From Methanobacterium_D sp040373355 (GTDB lineage: Archaea > Methanobacteriota > Methanobacteria > Methanobacteriales > Methanobacteriaceae), in contig NZ_CP166866.1 in assembly GCF_047495555.1 (NCBI RefSeq), forward strand, positions 2,104,001 to 2,168,000: DNA of 64,000 nucleotides. Direction: 5' to 3'. A program made the translations under genes and the position numbers. The notes under the pieces are model-generated. The model was not told the DNA's origin, searched no databases, and was given only the letters and a program-made list of their open reading frames with translations. Below, piece by piece: positions 56,948-64,000 of this stretch. How positions within the stretch are numbered: position 1 is the first letter of the stretch; each line of letters opens with the position of its first letter.

Positions 56948-57787
56948 TTATTTGAAAACTGCAGATGCATATCCTACAACAGCACTTAAGTCTCCGCTGA
57001 TGTCTCCACTTGTTGCATATTTTAGTATCTCTGCTTCAGTAGCTCCAAGTTCTTTTGAAGCTATTAATGTAGATGCTACTGGACCATAGCCACACATCGT
57101 AACATTTAAATCCATTACTCTTTTTACCATGAGTTTTTCATCCATCATTTCTATTGCATCAAGAACTTGACGGTCATTTTGGACTGCAACATTTTGTGGT
57201 TTGTAGTGAGTCATATCTGAACTTGCAATTATGACCACATCTTTACCCATTGATTCAGCAATATTCTTAATTGATTTACCTATTTCATAAGATGTTTCAA
57301 TGTCCTGCATCCACATGCTTACAGGCACTATTTTAAAATCGTCACTGAAGTACTGTAAAAATGGGATATGTACTTCACAACTGTGTTCTTGAGCATGCGC
57401 AGATGCGTTACTGTCAACAATTAATGTGTCTTCCATTAATTTTCTTGCAAATTGTGAGTCTATCTCTACATTTCCAAGAGGGGTTTGCCATTCTCCTTCA
57501 AGCATGGTAGAAACTGATGATCCAAGTCCTGTATGATTAGGACAAAGTATCACAAAAGTTTCTGGAAACCCATCTTCAACAATTTTACTATAAGAATGTG
57601 CGGCAACAGGCCCTGAATACAGGTAACCTGCATGAGGTGCCATCACTCCCTTAATTTTCCTTTTGTTTCCCATTGAGGGGATTTTTCCAGGACCCAATTC
57701 GTGTGTAAAACACCACTCTATTTGTCTTCTCAAAGAATCAGGATTCATTTCATAAAAAACCCCTGCAACAGCAGGTTTTCTTATCAT
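56948..57787 (-). CDS. MEMO1-family protein (AmmeMemoRadiSam system protein B)
   Basis: A 279-residue protein of the MEMO1 family, related in fold to non-haem iron dioxygenases. Landmarks are RKPAVAGVFYEMNPDSLRRQ (3-22), GVMAPHAGYLYSGPVAAHSY (about 47-66) with the metal-site His, CPNHTGLG, HAQEHSCEVHIPFLQYF and SSDMTHYKP. The archaeal role is unknown; some genomes link it to AMMECR1 and radical SAM genes, absent here. It lies between rpsB and mevalonate kinase, a conserved linkage in methanogens. Confidence 0.93.
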   Translation of the reverse strand: MIRKPAVAGVFYEMNPDSLRRQIEWCFTHELGPGKIPSMGNKRKIKGVMAPHAGYLYSGPVAAHSYSKIVEDGFPETFVILCPNHTGLGSSVSTMLEGEWQTPLGNVEIDSQFARKLMEDTLIVDSNASAHAQEHSCEVHIPFLQYFSDDFKIVPVSMWMQDIETSYEIGKSIKNIAESMGKDVVIIASSDMTHYKPQNVAVQNDRQVLDAIEMMDEKLMVKRVMDLNVTMCGYGPVASTLIASKELGATEAEILKYATSGDISGDLSAVVGYASAVFK

Positions 57788-57844
57788 TAAATCACTGCCT
57801 CTTATTTTTTTAAATCAAATTTGATTTATATCTCTAAATTTAAT

Positions 57845-58441
57845 CTACATTTTTAATTCGAAATCCGAAGGCTCAAGGTCGAGTTCTTCTTCTTCTCCCA
57901 ATACGCCTCTTGCTCTTAACATCTGTCTAGCAAGTAACCAGTATACTAGGGCTATTGCTTTTCTACCTTTGTTATTTACTGGTAAAACTATGTCCACATT
58001 TCCAAGTAAGTTTTCTGTGTCACAAAGTGCAACAACAGGTAATCCTATCTGTTTAGCTTCGATAATAGCCTGTGAATCAGATCTTGGATCTGTAACTACT
58101 AACACTTTAGGTTCTATAAATCTACCATAGTTAGGGTTGGTTAATGTCCCTGGTATGAATCTTCCAGGTATTGTTTTTGCTCCAGTTACCTGACCGAATT
58201 TTTTAACTGGTGCCTGTCCATACTGTCTTGTAGATACAACAAGTATGTCATCTGGGTCATATCTTGAAAGGAAATTAGCTGCTGCTTGAATCCTATCGTT
58301 TGTTTTCCTGACATCTAATACGTATAGTCCGTCTGCTCTTACTCTGTAAATGTACTGTTCCATATCTTTAGTTTTCTGTTGAGTTCCAATGTGTAAACCT
58401 GCTGCTAGGTACTTGTCTAGTGGAATTAAAAGTTCTGACAA
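57845..58441 (-). CDS. rpsB: Small ribosomal subunit protein uS2
   Basis: A 198-residue archaeal S2. It shows YLAAGLHIGTQQKTKDMEQY, YVLDVRKTNDRI, GRFIPGTLTNPNYGRFIEPK and VVTDPRSDSQAIIEAKQIGL, and KGRKAIALVYWLLARQML near the C-terminus. The frame is open to a GTG at 58450 that lies inside GAGGTGAT, the ribosome binding site. Translation more likely begins at the TTG at 58441 (SELLIPLDKYL). Confidence 0.95.
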   Translation of the reverse strand: MSELLIPLDKYLAAGLHIGTQQKTKDMEQYIYRVRADGLYVLDVRKTNDRIQAAANFLSRYDPDDILVVSTRQYGQAPVKKFGQVTGAKTIPGRFIPGTLTNPNYGRFIEPKVLVVTDPRSDSQAIIEAKQIGLPVVALCDTENLLGNVDIVLPVNNKGRKAIALVYWLLARQMLRARGVLGEEEELDLEPSDFELKM

Positions 58442-58525
58442 ATTGATCACCTCAAATTTAAGTTTCCTTTATATTTTACCAAAAAATTAATGGTTTTTAA
58501 TATTAAATCGCAAAGTTAAGAATTA

Positions 58526-58717
58526 TTATTCATCCTCAACTTCTACTGCCTCTTCAGGGCATATATCCATGCATACTTCACATAAGCTGCATTCTTCTTT
58601 ATTTTTAACAACTATTTTTTCGCCGTCTATTACTAGAACTTCCATAGGGCAAACATCAACGCATTCAGCACAGTCTGCACCTTCGCATTTATTATAGTCA
58701 ATTGTTATTTTAACCAT
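58526..58717 (-). CDS. 2[4Fe-4S] ferredoxin
   Basis: A 63-residue electron carrier. Two clusters are predicted: C-E-G-A-D-C-A-E-C (with an extended spacing) ending VCPMEV, and CSLCEVCMDICPEEAVEV. The spacing of the first motif (Cys11, Cys16, Cys19, then Cys23) has two extra residues, as in several archaeal ferredoxins located near enolase. It starts at ATG after GGTGAA, 23 bases downstream of enolase. Confidence 0.93.
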   Translation of the reverse strand: MVKITIDYNKCEGADCAECVDVCPMEVLVIDGEKIVVKNKEECSLCEVCMDICPEEAVEVEDE

Positions 58718-58739
58718 TGTTTCACCGTATTTTTTATCG

Positions 58740-59978
58740 TTAGATATCTCCCATTTTAGGATTTACCATTTCTTCTTCGATTCTGATAAGTTCATTTAAT
58801 TTTGCAATTCTTTCTCCGCCGAGTGCACCGGTTTTGATAATTGGACTTGAAAATGCCACTGCTAAATGTGCTATTGTTTCATCAGTAGTTTCACCAGACC
58901 TATGAGACACTACAGGCACATATCCATTAGCTTTTGCAATTTTTACTGTTTCGTAAGTGTCACTCAGAGTTCCTATCTGGTTAGGTTTAATTATAATTGA
59001 ATTTCCAGCACCCATGTTGATTCCTTCTTGAAGGATTTCGGCATTGGTTACAAATAAATCGTCGCCACAAATAAGGCATCTGTCTCCAGCTTTACTGGTT
59101 AGCTCTGCAAATGCTTCAAAGTCACTTTCTTGAATGGGATCTTCAACATAGAACATCTTGTAAGTATCAATAATTTCTTGAACAAAGTCAATCTGTTCTC
59201 CAATATCCCTTTCTACGCCTTCTCTAGCATAAATATATTTAGAACCATCCCACATTTCACTGGCTGCCATATCTAAACATGGTCTTATTTCAATACCAAT
59301 CTCATTTCCTATTTCTTCACAGGCCTGAGCTTGGATTTCAAGTGCATCTTCATTAGTAAGGTTAGGTGCCCATCCACCTTCATCACCTTTTCCACCAGTG
59401 AAAGTATTGTCTTTTGCTTTAATTAATTCTCCAATTTTCTTATGAACATTGGAATTAGCAAAAACTGCTTCGGTTATATTTGATGCTCCTACTGGTAGAA
59501 TTAAAAACTCCTGAATATCAGGTGCGTTTTTTCCAGCATGTGCTCCACCGTTTATCATGTTTCCAAGAGGATATGGAATTTCATTTTTTACATTTCCTCC
59601 AAGGAATTTATACAATGGCATATTATAAGATGCAGCGGCTGCTTTTGCAGTTGCCATGGAAACAGCAACTATTGTGTTTCCACCAATTGATGATAGATTT
59701 TCAGTACCATCAATTTCTTTTAAAACCATATCTATATCTGTTAAATCTTCAGCGTCCATACCAATAAGTTCTGATGAAATTATATCTTCAACTTCACTTA
59801 TTATCTTATCAACACCGCCTTCTGGAAATGCTGTAACTTCACGGATACCTGTACTTGCGCCACTTGGTGCGGCTGCTCTTCCAAAGCCGTTCCAGGTTAC
59901 AACATCTACCTCTACTGTCGGGTTTCCCCTGCTGTCTAAAATTTTTCGTACACGGACGTCTTCAATAATACTATCCAC
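58740..59978 (-). CDS. eno: Enolase
   Basis: A 412-residue phosphopyruvate hydratase interconverting 2-phosphoglycerate and phosphoenolpyruvate. Markers are VRKILDSRGNPTVEVDV (about 10-26), APSGASTGIREV (about 37-48), NMINGGAHAGKNAPDIQEFL, GDEGGWAPNL, VEDPIQESDF, KPNQIGTLSDTYE with the catalytic Lys, and VVSHRSGETTD (about 358-368). It begins at GTG after GAGGTG. Its location between rpoK and rpsB is the standard archaeal gene order. Confidence 0.96.
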   Translation of the reverse strand: MDSIIEDVRVRKILDSRGNPTVEVDVVTWNGFGRAAAPSGASTGIREVTAFPEGGVDKIISEVEDIISSELIGMDAEDLTDIDMVLKEIDGTENLSSIGGNTIVAVSMATAKAAAASYNMPLYKFLGGNVKNEIPYPLGNMINGGAHAGKNAPDIQEFLILPVGASNITEAVFANSNVHKKIGELIKAKDNTFTGGKGDEGGWAPNLTNEDALEIQAQACEEIGNEIGIEIRPCLDMAASEMWDGSKYIYAREGVERDIGEQIDFVQEIIDTYKMFYVEDPIQESDFEAFAELTSKAGDRCLICGDDLFVTNAEILQEGINMGAGNSIIIKPNQIGTLSDTYETVKIAKANGYVPVVSHRSGETTDETIAHLAVAFSSPIIKTGALGGERIAKLNELIRIEEEMVNPKMGDI

Positions 59979-60004
59979 AAAAACACCTCTTTAAAAAATA
60001 GTGG

Positions 60005-60178
60005 TTATTTTCTAATATCAAGAGGAATTAAACCTTGTTTTAATTCTAATCTAGCAATATCTATCGGATCAAGTGATTCTGTTATCTCTATCATTGGTTT
60101 TGCACCCATTGATAATTGTAGAGCCCTTGCACCAATAATTCTTGCTTTTTCAAATCTAGTTAGTTCTTCAGATGACAT
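60005..60178 (-). CDS. rpoK: DNA-directed RNA polymerase subunit K (Rpb6/omega homologue)
   Basis: A 57-residue protein: MSSEELTRFEKARIIGARAL, then QLSMGAKPMIEI and DPIDIARLELKQGLIPLDIR. This is the conserved Rpb6 core, which stabilises the polymerase clamp. The ATG follows GAGGGGTGTT. It lies between the tRNA gene and enolase, as in other Methanobacteriales. Confidence 0.95.
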   Translation of the reverse strand: MSSEELTRFEKARIIGARALQLSMGAKPMIEITESLDPIDIARLELKQGLIPLDIRK

Positions 60179-60330
60179 AACACCCCTCTTTTAAAATATA
60201 AAGCTCATGATTACCCTAGAATTACAGATCAAATAAATTGAAAGTTATCAACTTTCAAATCGGAATTAAAGTTTATATTGTTTAAAACATGAGCGTTAGT
60301 TTAATTTTTTAATTAGTAATCTAAATGTAA

Positions 60331-60492
<162 letters not shown>

Positions 60493-60576
60493 TATCAAAT
60501 TAGATACTTAACTTAATCTCCATATATTCAAGTTTGTAGTTGCCTAAAGACTCATTTATAATAATTGGCGACCAAG

Positions 60577-60756
60577 TTATCCTGATCCTTTCCAAACATC
60601 CACATGAGTTACCAGCATTCTTCTACAACAATATTTATGAAGTCCTAAATCGTCAAGAACTTCTTTTGGATTTTCGCCGTCTTCTACTCTTTTTTGAAAT
60701 TCATCAAAATGTGCAGAGACAACATGTCCACATGTTATACATCTTATAGGAATCAT
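60577..60756 (-). CDS. rpoN: DNA-directed RNA polymerase subunit N (Rpb10 homologue)
   Basis: A 59-residue zinc protein: MIPIRCITCGHVVSAHFDEF at the start with the first Cys pair, and HKYCCRRMLVTHVDVW with the CC pair near the C-terminus. Rpb10 homologues help assemble the RpoD/RpoL platform of the polymerase. It is placed between rpsI and the tRNA gene. Confidence 0.96.
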   Translation of the reverse strand: MIPIRCITCGHVVSAHFDEFQKRVEDGENPKEVLDDLGLHKYCCRRMLVTHVDVWKGSG

Positions 60757-60893
60757 GTTAAACCATCTTAAATTTTTTTAGCTAAAATTTCTAATCTTTA
60801 GGAATTTCTTGCTAATACTTTTCAAAATTTTAAAATATCTTCTTGTAATAGTTATAATTAAAGGTTGTTTTACAAGAAGATTAAATTTTTGTT

Positions 60894-61295
60894 TTATCTG
60901 TAACTCTTCTGCCTTCTTGCTCTGGCGCCTCTTCCACCATACTTTTTAGGTTCTGATCTTCTTGGATCTCCTACAAGCATGGTTCTGTCGTACTGGGTGA
61001 ACTTCTCTTTAAGGTCCATGTCACTTGTCCACTGGATAAGTCCTTTAGCTATAACCATACGTGCGGCTTCAGCCTGTCCCATTACTCCTCCGCCAACAAC
61101 TTTAACGTCAATATCAATATTGTTTATGATATCTCCAGCAAGTGCAATTGGTTCAGTAATTTTTAATCTTGCAAGCTCAGGGTCATAAAGTTCTACTGGA
61201 CGTTTGTTTATTCGGATTCTTCCTTTTCCTTCTCTGAATCTTCCTCTTGCTATTGCAGTTTTTCTTTTACCGCTTGTGTGAATTACTTTCTTCAT
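60894..61295 (-). CDS. rpsI: Small ribosomal subunit protein uS9
   Basis: A 133-residue archaeal S9: VIHTSGKRKTAIARGRFREG (4-23), GRIRINKRPVELY, VVGGGVMGQAEAARMVIAKG and the basic C-terminal tail ending GGRGARARRQKSYR, which reaches into the decoding centre of the ribosome. It starts eight bases after L13 stops. Confidence 0.96.
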   Translation of the reverse strand: MKKVIHTSGKRKTAIARGRFREGKGRIRINKRPVELYDPELARLKITEPIALAGDIINNIDIDVKVVGGGVMGQAEAARMVIAKGLIQWTSDMDLKEKFTQYDRTMLVGDPRRSEPKKYGGRGARARRQKSYR

Positions 61296-61303
61296 CCTCT
61301 CAC

Positions 61304-61732
61304 CTATGCCTCAAACTTTGCTCCGAGCAATTTGGATAATTTACCAAGCTCTATGTTCTTTCTTATGTTTTTAGGTTCAGCATCTTCTAATTTAAAGATT
61401 TCAGCACCTTCAAACTCTTTAGGAATTCCCACAAAGACTTTTAATCCTTTGAAAGCTTCTCTTCCTGTAGTTTTCCTGTAAGGTAACATTCCTCTTACTG
61501 TTCTTCTGAATATATCATCTGGTCTTCTAGGGTATTTTGGCCCCATTTTCCTTGGGTTTGATATACTTGCTCTGTCAATTCTTTGTTTGTATCTGGCGTA
61601 TGCCCAATCCTTATTACCTGAAATTAGAATCTTTTCGGCATTTAATACTACTATCTTCTCACCATTTAGGAGCATCTTGCTTACGTGACTTGCAAGTCTT
61701 CCCATGATGAGTCCTTCTCCGTCTATAATCAT
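61304..61732 (-). CDS. rplM: Large ribosomal subunit protein uL13
   Basis: A 142-residue archaeal L13: IIDGEGLIMGRLASHVSKML (2-21), VVLNAEKILISGNKDWA, KMGPKYPRRPDDIFRRTVRG and MLPYRKTTGREAFKGLKVF. It has the typical length and lies between L18e and S9, eleven bases after the former. Confidence 0.96.
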   Translation of the reverse strand: MIIDGEGLIMGRLASHVSKMLLNGEKIVVLNAEKILISGNKDWAYARYKQRIDRASISNPRKMGPKYPRRPDDIFRRTVRGMLPYRKTTGREAFKGLKVFVGIPKEFEGAEIFKLEDAEPKNIRKNIELGKLSKLLGAKFEA

Positions 61733-61743
61733 GATTACACCCT

Positions 61744-62103
61744 CTACCCGATTATCCTTATTTTATTTCCCTTAGGATTTTCATCGAGAATTTCAGTAAT
61801 ATCTAAACATTTCCCGCCTGCAGCAGTTATTTTCTCTTCTGCTTTCTTTGAAAAGCCGAGTGCTACCACATTGACGTTGTGACCCAATATGCCGCTTCCT
61901 AGGATTTTTCCTGGAACTATAATGGTTTCATCTGGGGATGAATATCTGTTTATTTTTGATATGTTAACTTCTGCGTATCTTCTGTTTGATTTTTCCAGTC
62001 TCTTAGCGATGTCTTTCCAAATTTTGACATCTTCCTGGTATGATTTTTCTTTAAGAGTTTTGATAAGCTCTATGACTTTTGGATTTGTTTTAGTGAGTTT
62101 CAT
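61744..62103 (-). CDS. Large ribosomal subunit protein eL18 (L18e)
   Basis: A 119-residue archaeal/eukaryotic-type ribosomal protein related to L15: LTKTNPKVIELIKTLKEKSY (3-22), EVNISKINRYSSPDETIIVP, GKILGSGILGHNVNVVALGF and ITEILDENPKGNKIRI. The start overlaps the rpoD stop by four bases (ATGA), so translation is coupled. Confidence 0.95.
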   Translation of the reverse strand: MKLTKTNPKVIELIKTLKEKSYQEDVKIWKDIAKRLEKSNRRYAEVNISKINRYSSPDETIIVPGKILGSGILGHNVNVVALGFSKKAEEKITAAGGKCLDITEILDENPKGNKIRIIG

Positions 62104-62903
62104 TTCTTACTTCCTCCTTTACAAAATGCCACGATTTTTTCTGATTTCTCTTTTAAAATATCGCAAGCATTTTCTAAAACATCTTCTGGACTTAATGATC
62201 CGTCTGTTTCAATTCGGAATATGTATTTGTTTTCCTGAGCATCTATATGAACTGCATCCTGATCGCAGCCCCTTATACATGTTTTACACATTGAACATTT
62301 TTCGATGTCAGTTATGATAATTTTGTTTGTTTCATCGTCGTACTGAATTACATTTCTTGGACAATCTTGAGCACATTTCATACATACTTCACAGTTTTCA
62401 TCAATAGTTATTAATGGATAATATTTGTATGCACATGTTGGTGCAGGTTGCCATTTGGCATGGTTTAATCCAATCCCAAGATTTGCTGTTGCTTCAAGTT
62501 CGGCCTCTTCTCCTTCTTTTAATTTTACAAGAGGAATTGTATCATGTACAGGTTTTACTGCATCATGTGCTGATTTTAAGTCTCCAGAGTATACTACTTT
62601 AGGCCCTTTTTCTTTTAAAACAAGGGATACACTGCAGCTTGGACAATCATTATTTTCACAGTCACACTCTGAAGCAAGTTCAAATGCTTCTATATCAGTT
62701 TCAAGTGGTACTAACCCTAATCTTTGAGCTAGCACTTCGTCGAACATTGCTGAGTCATTTTTAAATATTGAGACGTTTTCTATGGCCATTGTTGGGACTT
62801 CGACAGTGCATATTCTTCTTATTGCATTAATAAAAGAAATATCTACACCGTCAACGACGAATGTAATTCTGTTATCATTCTTTTCTCTAATATCTATGTC
62901 CAT
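62100..62903 (-). CDS. rpoD: DNA-directed RNA polymerase subunit D with two [4Fe-4S] motifs
   Basis: A 267-residue alpha/Rpb3-like subunit needed for polymerase assembly. It has VDISFINAIRRICTVEVPTM (about 19-38), AQRLGLVPLETDIEAF, a cysteine cluster CDCENNDCPSCSVSL, and a ferredoxin-like insertion with CEVCMKCAQDCPRNV and CSMCKTCIRGCDQDAV, which supply two complete 4Fe-4S motifs as in methanogen RpoD. The frame is open to 62948 inside rpsK, but the ATG at 62903, one base after the S11 stop and behind GGAAGAAGG, gives the usual start MDIDIREKND. Confidence 0.95.
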   Translation of the reverse strand: MDIDIREKNDNRITFVVDGVDISFINAIRRICTVEVPTMAIENVSIFKNDSAMFDEVLAQRLGLVPLETDIEAFELASECDCENNDCPSCSVSLVLKEKGPKVVYSGDLKSAHDAVKPVHDTIPLVKLKEGEEAELEATANLGIGLNHAKWQPAPTCAYKYYPLITIDENCEVCMKCAQDCPRNVIQYDDETNKIIITDIEKCSMCKTCIRGCDQDAVHIDAQENKYIFRIETDGSLSPEDVLENACDILKEKSEKIVAFCKGGSKK

Positions 62904-62904
62904 G

Positions 62905-63297
62905 TTAGACCCTTCTTCCCCTCTTACCTCCAGGTCTTCCAGTACCATCGTGAGGAATTGGAGTAACGTCTTCTATTTTACCAATTCGAATACCTGCTCT
63001 TGCAAGTGCTCTTATTGTAGCCTGTGCACCAGGTCCTGGAGTCCTTGGTCCGTTTCCGCCAGGGGCTCTTACTTTAATATGTAATCCTGTTATTCCTTTT
63101 TCTTTAATATCATCTGCAGCTCTTGATGCTGCTTCCATTGCTGCAAATGGGGATGACTCCTGTCTGTCCGCCCTTACAACTTTTCCACCAGACCATTGTG
63201 AAAGGGTCTCTGCTCCAGTTACATCAGTTATGGTTATTATGGTGTTGTTAAATGATGAGTAAATATTAGCTACTCCCCATTTTTCATTTTCTGCCAT
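62905..63297 (-). CDS. rpsK: Small ribosomal subunit protein uS11
   Basis: A 130-residue archaeal S11: WGVANIYSSFNNTIITITDV (7-26), GAETLSQWSGGKVVRADRQE, SSPFAAMEAASRAADDIKEK and the C-terminal GIRIGKIEDVTPIPHDGTGR. It is one base from the start of rpoD, with which it is translationally coupled. Confidence 0.96.
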   Translation of the reverse strand: MAENEKWGVANIYSSFNNTIITITDVTGAETLSQWSGGKVVRADRQESSPFAAMEAASRAADDIKEKGITGLHIKVRAPGGNGPRTPGPGAQATIRALARAGIRIGKIEDVTPIPHDGTGRPGGKRGRRV

Positions 63298-63359
63298 TTT
63301 ATCACCTTAAAAATTTTCAATTTTTGCTAGCTATGATTTTCTTAAACCTTATTTTAGGC

Positions 63360-63884
63360 TTATTCGTTGCCTTTTCCTTCAGTTCTTGCTTTGTATTGTT
63401 TTTCTACGGGTGAAGATTGGTAGAATCCGATTAAGTCTTCTTCGCCTCTTTTTACAAGATAGCTTGGTGAATCAATTTTTTTACCGTTTAAAGCTATATG
63501 TCCATGTATAACAAATTGCCTTGCTCCTTTTGCAGTTGTAGCAAGTCCTTTAGCGTGTACCATGGTCTGTAATCTTCTTCTTAGAATATTTTCAACAGTT
63601 AAATCAAGTACATCTTCCAGTTTTGCATCTTCCCCTAAAATACCAGATTTTATGAGGTGGCTTAAAAGCTGCTGTCTTTCTTTGATTGTCTGTTCGGTTA
63701 CCATACCTAAAAGATGTCTTGCATCTCTTCTGTATCTTTTAACCATTGTTTCAGCTTTCCATACTTCTTTTTTATTTTTTAAGCCGTATTTTTGTGAAAG
63801 CTTGTTTTCTTCTTTTATCCTATCAGCGTTCCATGGATGAGGTGGTGTATCGTATTTTTTTCTTGCTTTTCTTGGATGTCCCAT
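63360..63884 (-). CDS. rpsD: Small ribosomal subunit protein uS4
   Basis: A 174-residue archaeal S4: MGHPRKARKKYDTPPHPWNA (1-20), KNKKEVWKAETMVKRYRRDA, then an S4-type RNA-binding region with RRLQTMVHAKGLATTAKGAR and QFVIHGHIALNGKKIDSPSY. Archaeal S4 lacks the bacterial zinc-like N-terminus. It lies between rpsM and rpsK. Confidence 0.96.
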   Translation of the reverse strand: MGHPRKARKKYDTPPHPWNADRIKEENKLSQKYGLKNKKEVWKAETMVKRYRRDARHLLGMVTEQTIKERQQLLSHLIKSGILGEDAKLEDVLDLTVENILRRRLQTMVHAKGLATTAKGARQFVIHGHIALNGKKIDSPSYLVKRGEEDLIGFYQSSPVEKQYKARTEGKGNE

Positions 63885-63914
63885 ACTAAATCTCTCCTAA
63901 ATAGATAAATTAAG

Positions 63915-64000
63915 TTATTGTCTTCCTCTTCTCCTTCTAACACCAACAGATGATCCTTTTCTGAAGGTAGATTTTGTCCTTTGTCCTCTAACTGGGAGTC
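63915..64000 (-). CDS. rpsM: Small ribosomal subunit protein uS13, C-terminal end (partial)
   Basis: The last 27 or so codons of S13, cut off by the right edge of the window: LPVRGQRTKSTFRKGSSVGV then a basic tail RRRRGRQ and TAA. LPVRGQRT is the diagnostic S13 motif. It begins the ribosomal/RNAP operon that continues leftward. Confidence 0.95.
   Translation of the reverse strand, partial: LPVRGQRTKSTFRKGSSVGVRRRRGRQ

Noticed and set aside
62413..62727. Two open plus-strand frames opposite rpoD
   Set aside because: They are shadows of the rpoD coding sequence on the other strand, with repetitive leucine or serine composition and no ribosome binding site.

Overview
The window looks like the chromosome of a methanogenic archaeon of the order Methanobacteriales, most likely Methanobacterium or a close relative. 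The evidence is low G+C, the archaeal order S13-S4-S11-RpoD-L18e-L13-S9-RpoN-RpoK-enolase-S2, an RpoD carrying a ferredoxin-like domain, a probable tRNA-Pro with intron(s) between the RNA polymerase genes, an archaeal mevalonate pathway with isopentenyl phosphate kinase, and strong GGAGGTGA-type ribosome binding sites. The assignment rests on gene content only; no rRNA is present.

The right third (about 45.6-64 kb, nearly all minus strand) is core genome: purA, an M20 peptidase, dapL, gltX, a prenyl diphosphate synthase, RNase J, isopentenyl diphosphate isomerase, isopentenyl phosphate kinase, mevalonate kinase, a MEMO1-type protein, rpsB, a ferredoxin, eno, rpoK, the tRNA, rpoN and the ribosomal/RNAP operon, which runs off the right edge in rpsM. 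All its genes are intact. Together they make the C5 units for archaeal lipids and feed translation and transcription.

The left two thirds (about 1-45 kb) are accessory. From 0 to 7.6 kb there are an MFS exporter, zinc-ribbon and hemerythrin-like proteins, an AlkZ-like glycosylase, a stand-alone NucS N-terminal domain, a response regulator paired with an ARPP-1 protein, and a frameshifted DUF4064 gene. From 7.9 to 34.3 kb is a defence island: an orphan Csa3 regulator, a UvrD-type helicase-nuclease flanked by gene relics, a McrBC-like pair whose McrB carries an EVE domain, a uracil-DNA-glycosylase-like protein, a duplicated nuclease-like/zinc-ribbon gene pair beside a DNA methyltransferase and a small winged-helix regulator, several unknown proteins including a 699-residue possible nuclease, a BrxD-Lhr-helicase-DUF488 module, an exonuclease III relic and an MCM-OB-like/HNH fusion. 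From 34.8 to 45.5 kb are a terminase-small-subunit-like gene, acylphosphatase, a NERD-helicase, a VapBC-like pair, a four-PAS histidine kinase, a bacterial-type Lon protease, an ArsR regulator and a CPBP membrane protease.

The best candidate for an undescribed system is at 17.7-22.9 kb. Two homologous copies of a two-gene cassette (PD-(D/E)XK-like protein with a zinc insertion, plus an overlapping multi-zinc-ribbon partner) lie beside a beta-class DNA methyltransferase. Both copies are preceded by the same promoter architecture, TCAC-N8-GTGA-N5-TTTTAAATT, and a 92-residue winged-helix gene starts at one of these sites. This resembles a restriction-modification locus with a controller protein and a duplicated effector.

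Several accessory genes are broken by single-base changes in A/T homopolymers (about 6.96, 8.72, 23.91 and 33.32 kb). These could be real decay or uncorrected sequencing errors.
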